Source: Dendrolimus kikuchii
Taxonomy: Eukaryota; Arthropoda; Insecta; Lepidoptera; Lasiocampidae
NCBI GenBank assembly: GCA_019925095.2
Contig: CM034402.1
Location: 5,033,501-5,097,500 of the forward strand
Length of the DNA: 64,000 nt
Reading direction: 5' to 3'
In this document: in pieces, positions 62,955-64,000 of the stretch
Layout: the number at the start of each line of letters is the position of its first letter
Numbering within the stretch: the first letter of the stretch is position 1
Program-made: the position numbers and the translations under genes
The notes under the pieces: generated by a model
What the model was told of the DNA's origin: nothing
The model's database searches: none
The model's input: only the letters and a program-made list of their open reading frames with translations

Positions 62955-63040
62955 AACTCGCACTGGATGTTGGAAACGTCTGTATGCGACGGTAACCAGT
63001 TTTCAGTACGCCTGCCTGATTGCCAGCTATGCATTAAAAA
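62955..63040 (+). mobile_element. LINE 3' tail related to the SINE-like family
   Basis: GGATGTTGGAAACGTCTGTA, TGCGACGGTAACCAGTTTTC, GCCTGCCTGATTGCCAGC then ATGCATTAAAAAAA. Follows the order of the tail at 38880-38968. Diverged. Confidence 0.5.
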
Positions 63041-63044
63041 AACT

Positions 63045-63260
63045 ACAGACTTTTTTATTGTATGAATTCAGCAGACAGGCAGACGGCCCACCTAGTGTCA
63101 AGCGGTTACTATCGCCTATGGACATTTGCAACACCAAATGTGCTTGCTACAAATGCGCTGTTGCTCTCTTAGGGGAGACTGGAAGCTAGCCATTAATGCC
63201 GGTACACAACTCAAGGTTTTTATGGTAGCATACTCTAGACCAGGGGAGAGCAATAAGGTG
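63045..63260 (-). mobile_element. SINE-like element (copy I), truncated
   Basis: TTTTTTATTGTATGAATTC (tail), CAGACAGGCAGACGGCCC, GCGGTTACTATCGCCTATGG and TGCCGGTACACAACTCAAGG up to CATACTCTAGACCAGG. 5' part missing. It lies tail-to-tail against the fragment at 62955-63040. Confidence 0.8.
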
Positions 63261-64000
63261 AAATTTTAAGCGATGACTTATATCAATATATTATAAGAAC
63301 CAGTATAACTAGACAAGAGACAATTGCACTAAGCGTTTCTCCAAAGGCGGTAGTTTTATCATCCGGTGTAATCAGCGTTGTATCAGATAAAATTCCGATA
63401 CAGAAATAAGCCGAGTGCGAAACTGATTTTCTGAAATGCAGCGTACATGTTCTCAAAATATGTTTCTTTCTACTATAATTTGTAGTTATTGTAAGTACAT
63501 CGCTATTTCTTCGAATCGAGTCTTTATTTCTCTTTCTTCTTTTCTTTAGACACCCTGTTGTTTACTAATGTTTAAAAAATCTTTGGTTCTTGTTGGAGCC
63601 TGATATTTTTGGTGAAGAAATACAGGCCAACAGAATTGTCACACTATTTGTGCAGGCGTTAATTATTTTTGTATCACTTGGACAACAACGTATAAAATGC
63701 ATATATGTTCACTTCATTACGTTTTAAGTCAATACAGCAAGATTACCACGTATCCCAAAATTACCTAAGTTCTTACCAGCCATTTCATAAGTACGCTCTG
63801 ACAGCACACTTTTAGTATATAATTGTTTTCTACGTTTGGCAAGCTATCAAGTAGGAAAATCGATACAAACAGTCCAACCCCAATATAATAGCGCAGCTAT
63901 TTTAAAACCTTCCAAAACGCTTCATCCATTACCAGAAGGCAGTTCGCCACATTTATATGCATTAGCACTTAAATGCGTACATTCGATTATGTACTTTAAA
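63261..64000. other. Intronic DNA, no gene
   Basis: AT-rich; GTGTAATCAGCGTTGTATC-type unique sequence, nothing recognised. Confidence 0.5.

Overview
This window is eukaryotic, AT-rich, repeat-dense intronic DNA from an insect, most likely a moth or butterfly. Two short exons of one host gene can be recognised on the + strand. A 45-bp exon (41426-41470) encodes NLKNQIMTTNVWVEQ and a 110-bp exon (61174-61283) encodes [16 protein letters not shown]...[15 protein letters not shown]. Together they form a continuous piece of the extracellular ligand-binding domain of a nicotinic acetylcholine receptor alpha subunit (insect alpha1-alpha4 type). Exon lengths, splice sites and phases match that family. 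They are separated by a 19.7-kb intron. The DNA upstream of 41426 is probably an even longer intron of the same gene; no other host exon was recognised.

The second coding region is a nearly 6.7-kb non-LTR retrotransposon of the R1 clade (TRAS/Waldo-like) on the - strand at about 24790-31503. It is GC-rich against its surroundings and has two uninterrupted ORFs: a gag-like ORF1 of 812 aa with three zinc knuckles, and an ORF2 of 1054 aa with APE-type endonuclease, YADD reverse transcriptase and a C-terminal CCHC motif. They are separated by 8 nt. The 3' UTR holds two strong hairpins. It lies antisense to the receptor gene and may be a recent, intact copy.

The rest is a mosaic of short, mostly broken mobile elements: (a) an RTE-like LINE family seen only as 3' ends of 21 to about 490 bp, with (TATG)n tails and, in most copies, exact 7-15 bp target-site duplications; (b) a SINE-like element of about 320 bp whose last ~100 bp match the 3' end of a Jockey/CR1-like LINE fragment also present here; (c) tRNA-derived SINEs with box A/B; (d) several non-autonomous families ending in a small hairpin and CTAG, as Helitrons do; (e) MITE-like and foldback elements with terminal inverted repeats, one family with TTA/TAA duplications; (f) a solo LTR at 55524-56005; (g) a ~198-bp tandem satellite at 1990-3715; and (h) microsatellites, including a 90-bp alternating purine-pyrimidine tract.

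Layout: 1-24.8 kb, nested small elements and the satellite; 24.8-31.5 kb, the R1-clade LINE; 31.5-41.4 kb, degenerate LINE pieces, SINEs and MITEs; 41.4 kb, receptor exon; 41.5-61.2 kb, intron with nested elements and the solo LTR; 61.2 kb, receptor exon; 61.3-64 kb, start of the next intron. No tRNA, rRNA, CRISPR or bacterial gene was seen. The many 60-110-codon open frames outside the elements look like chance.
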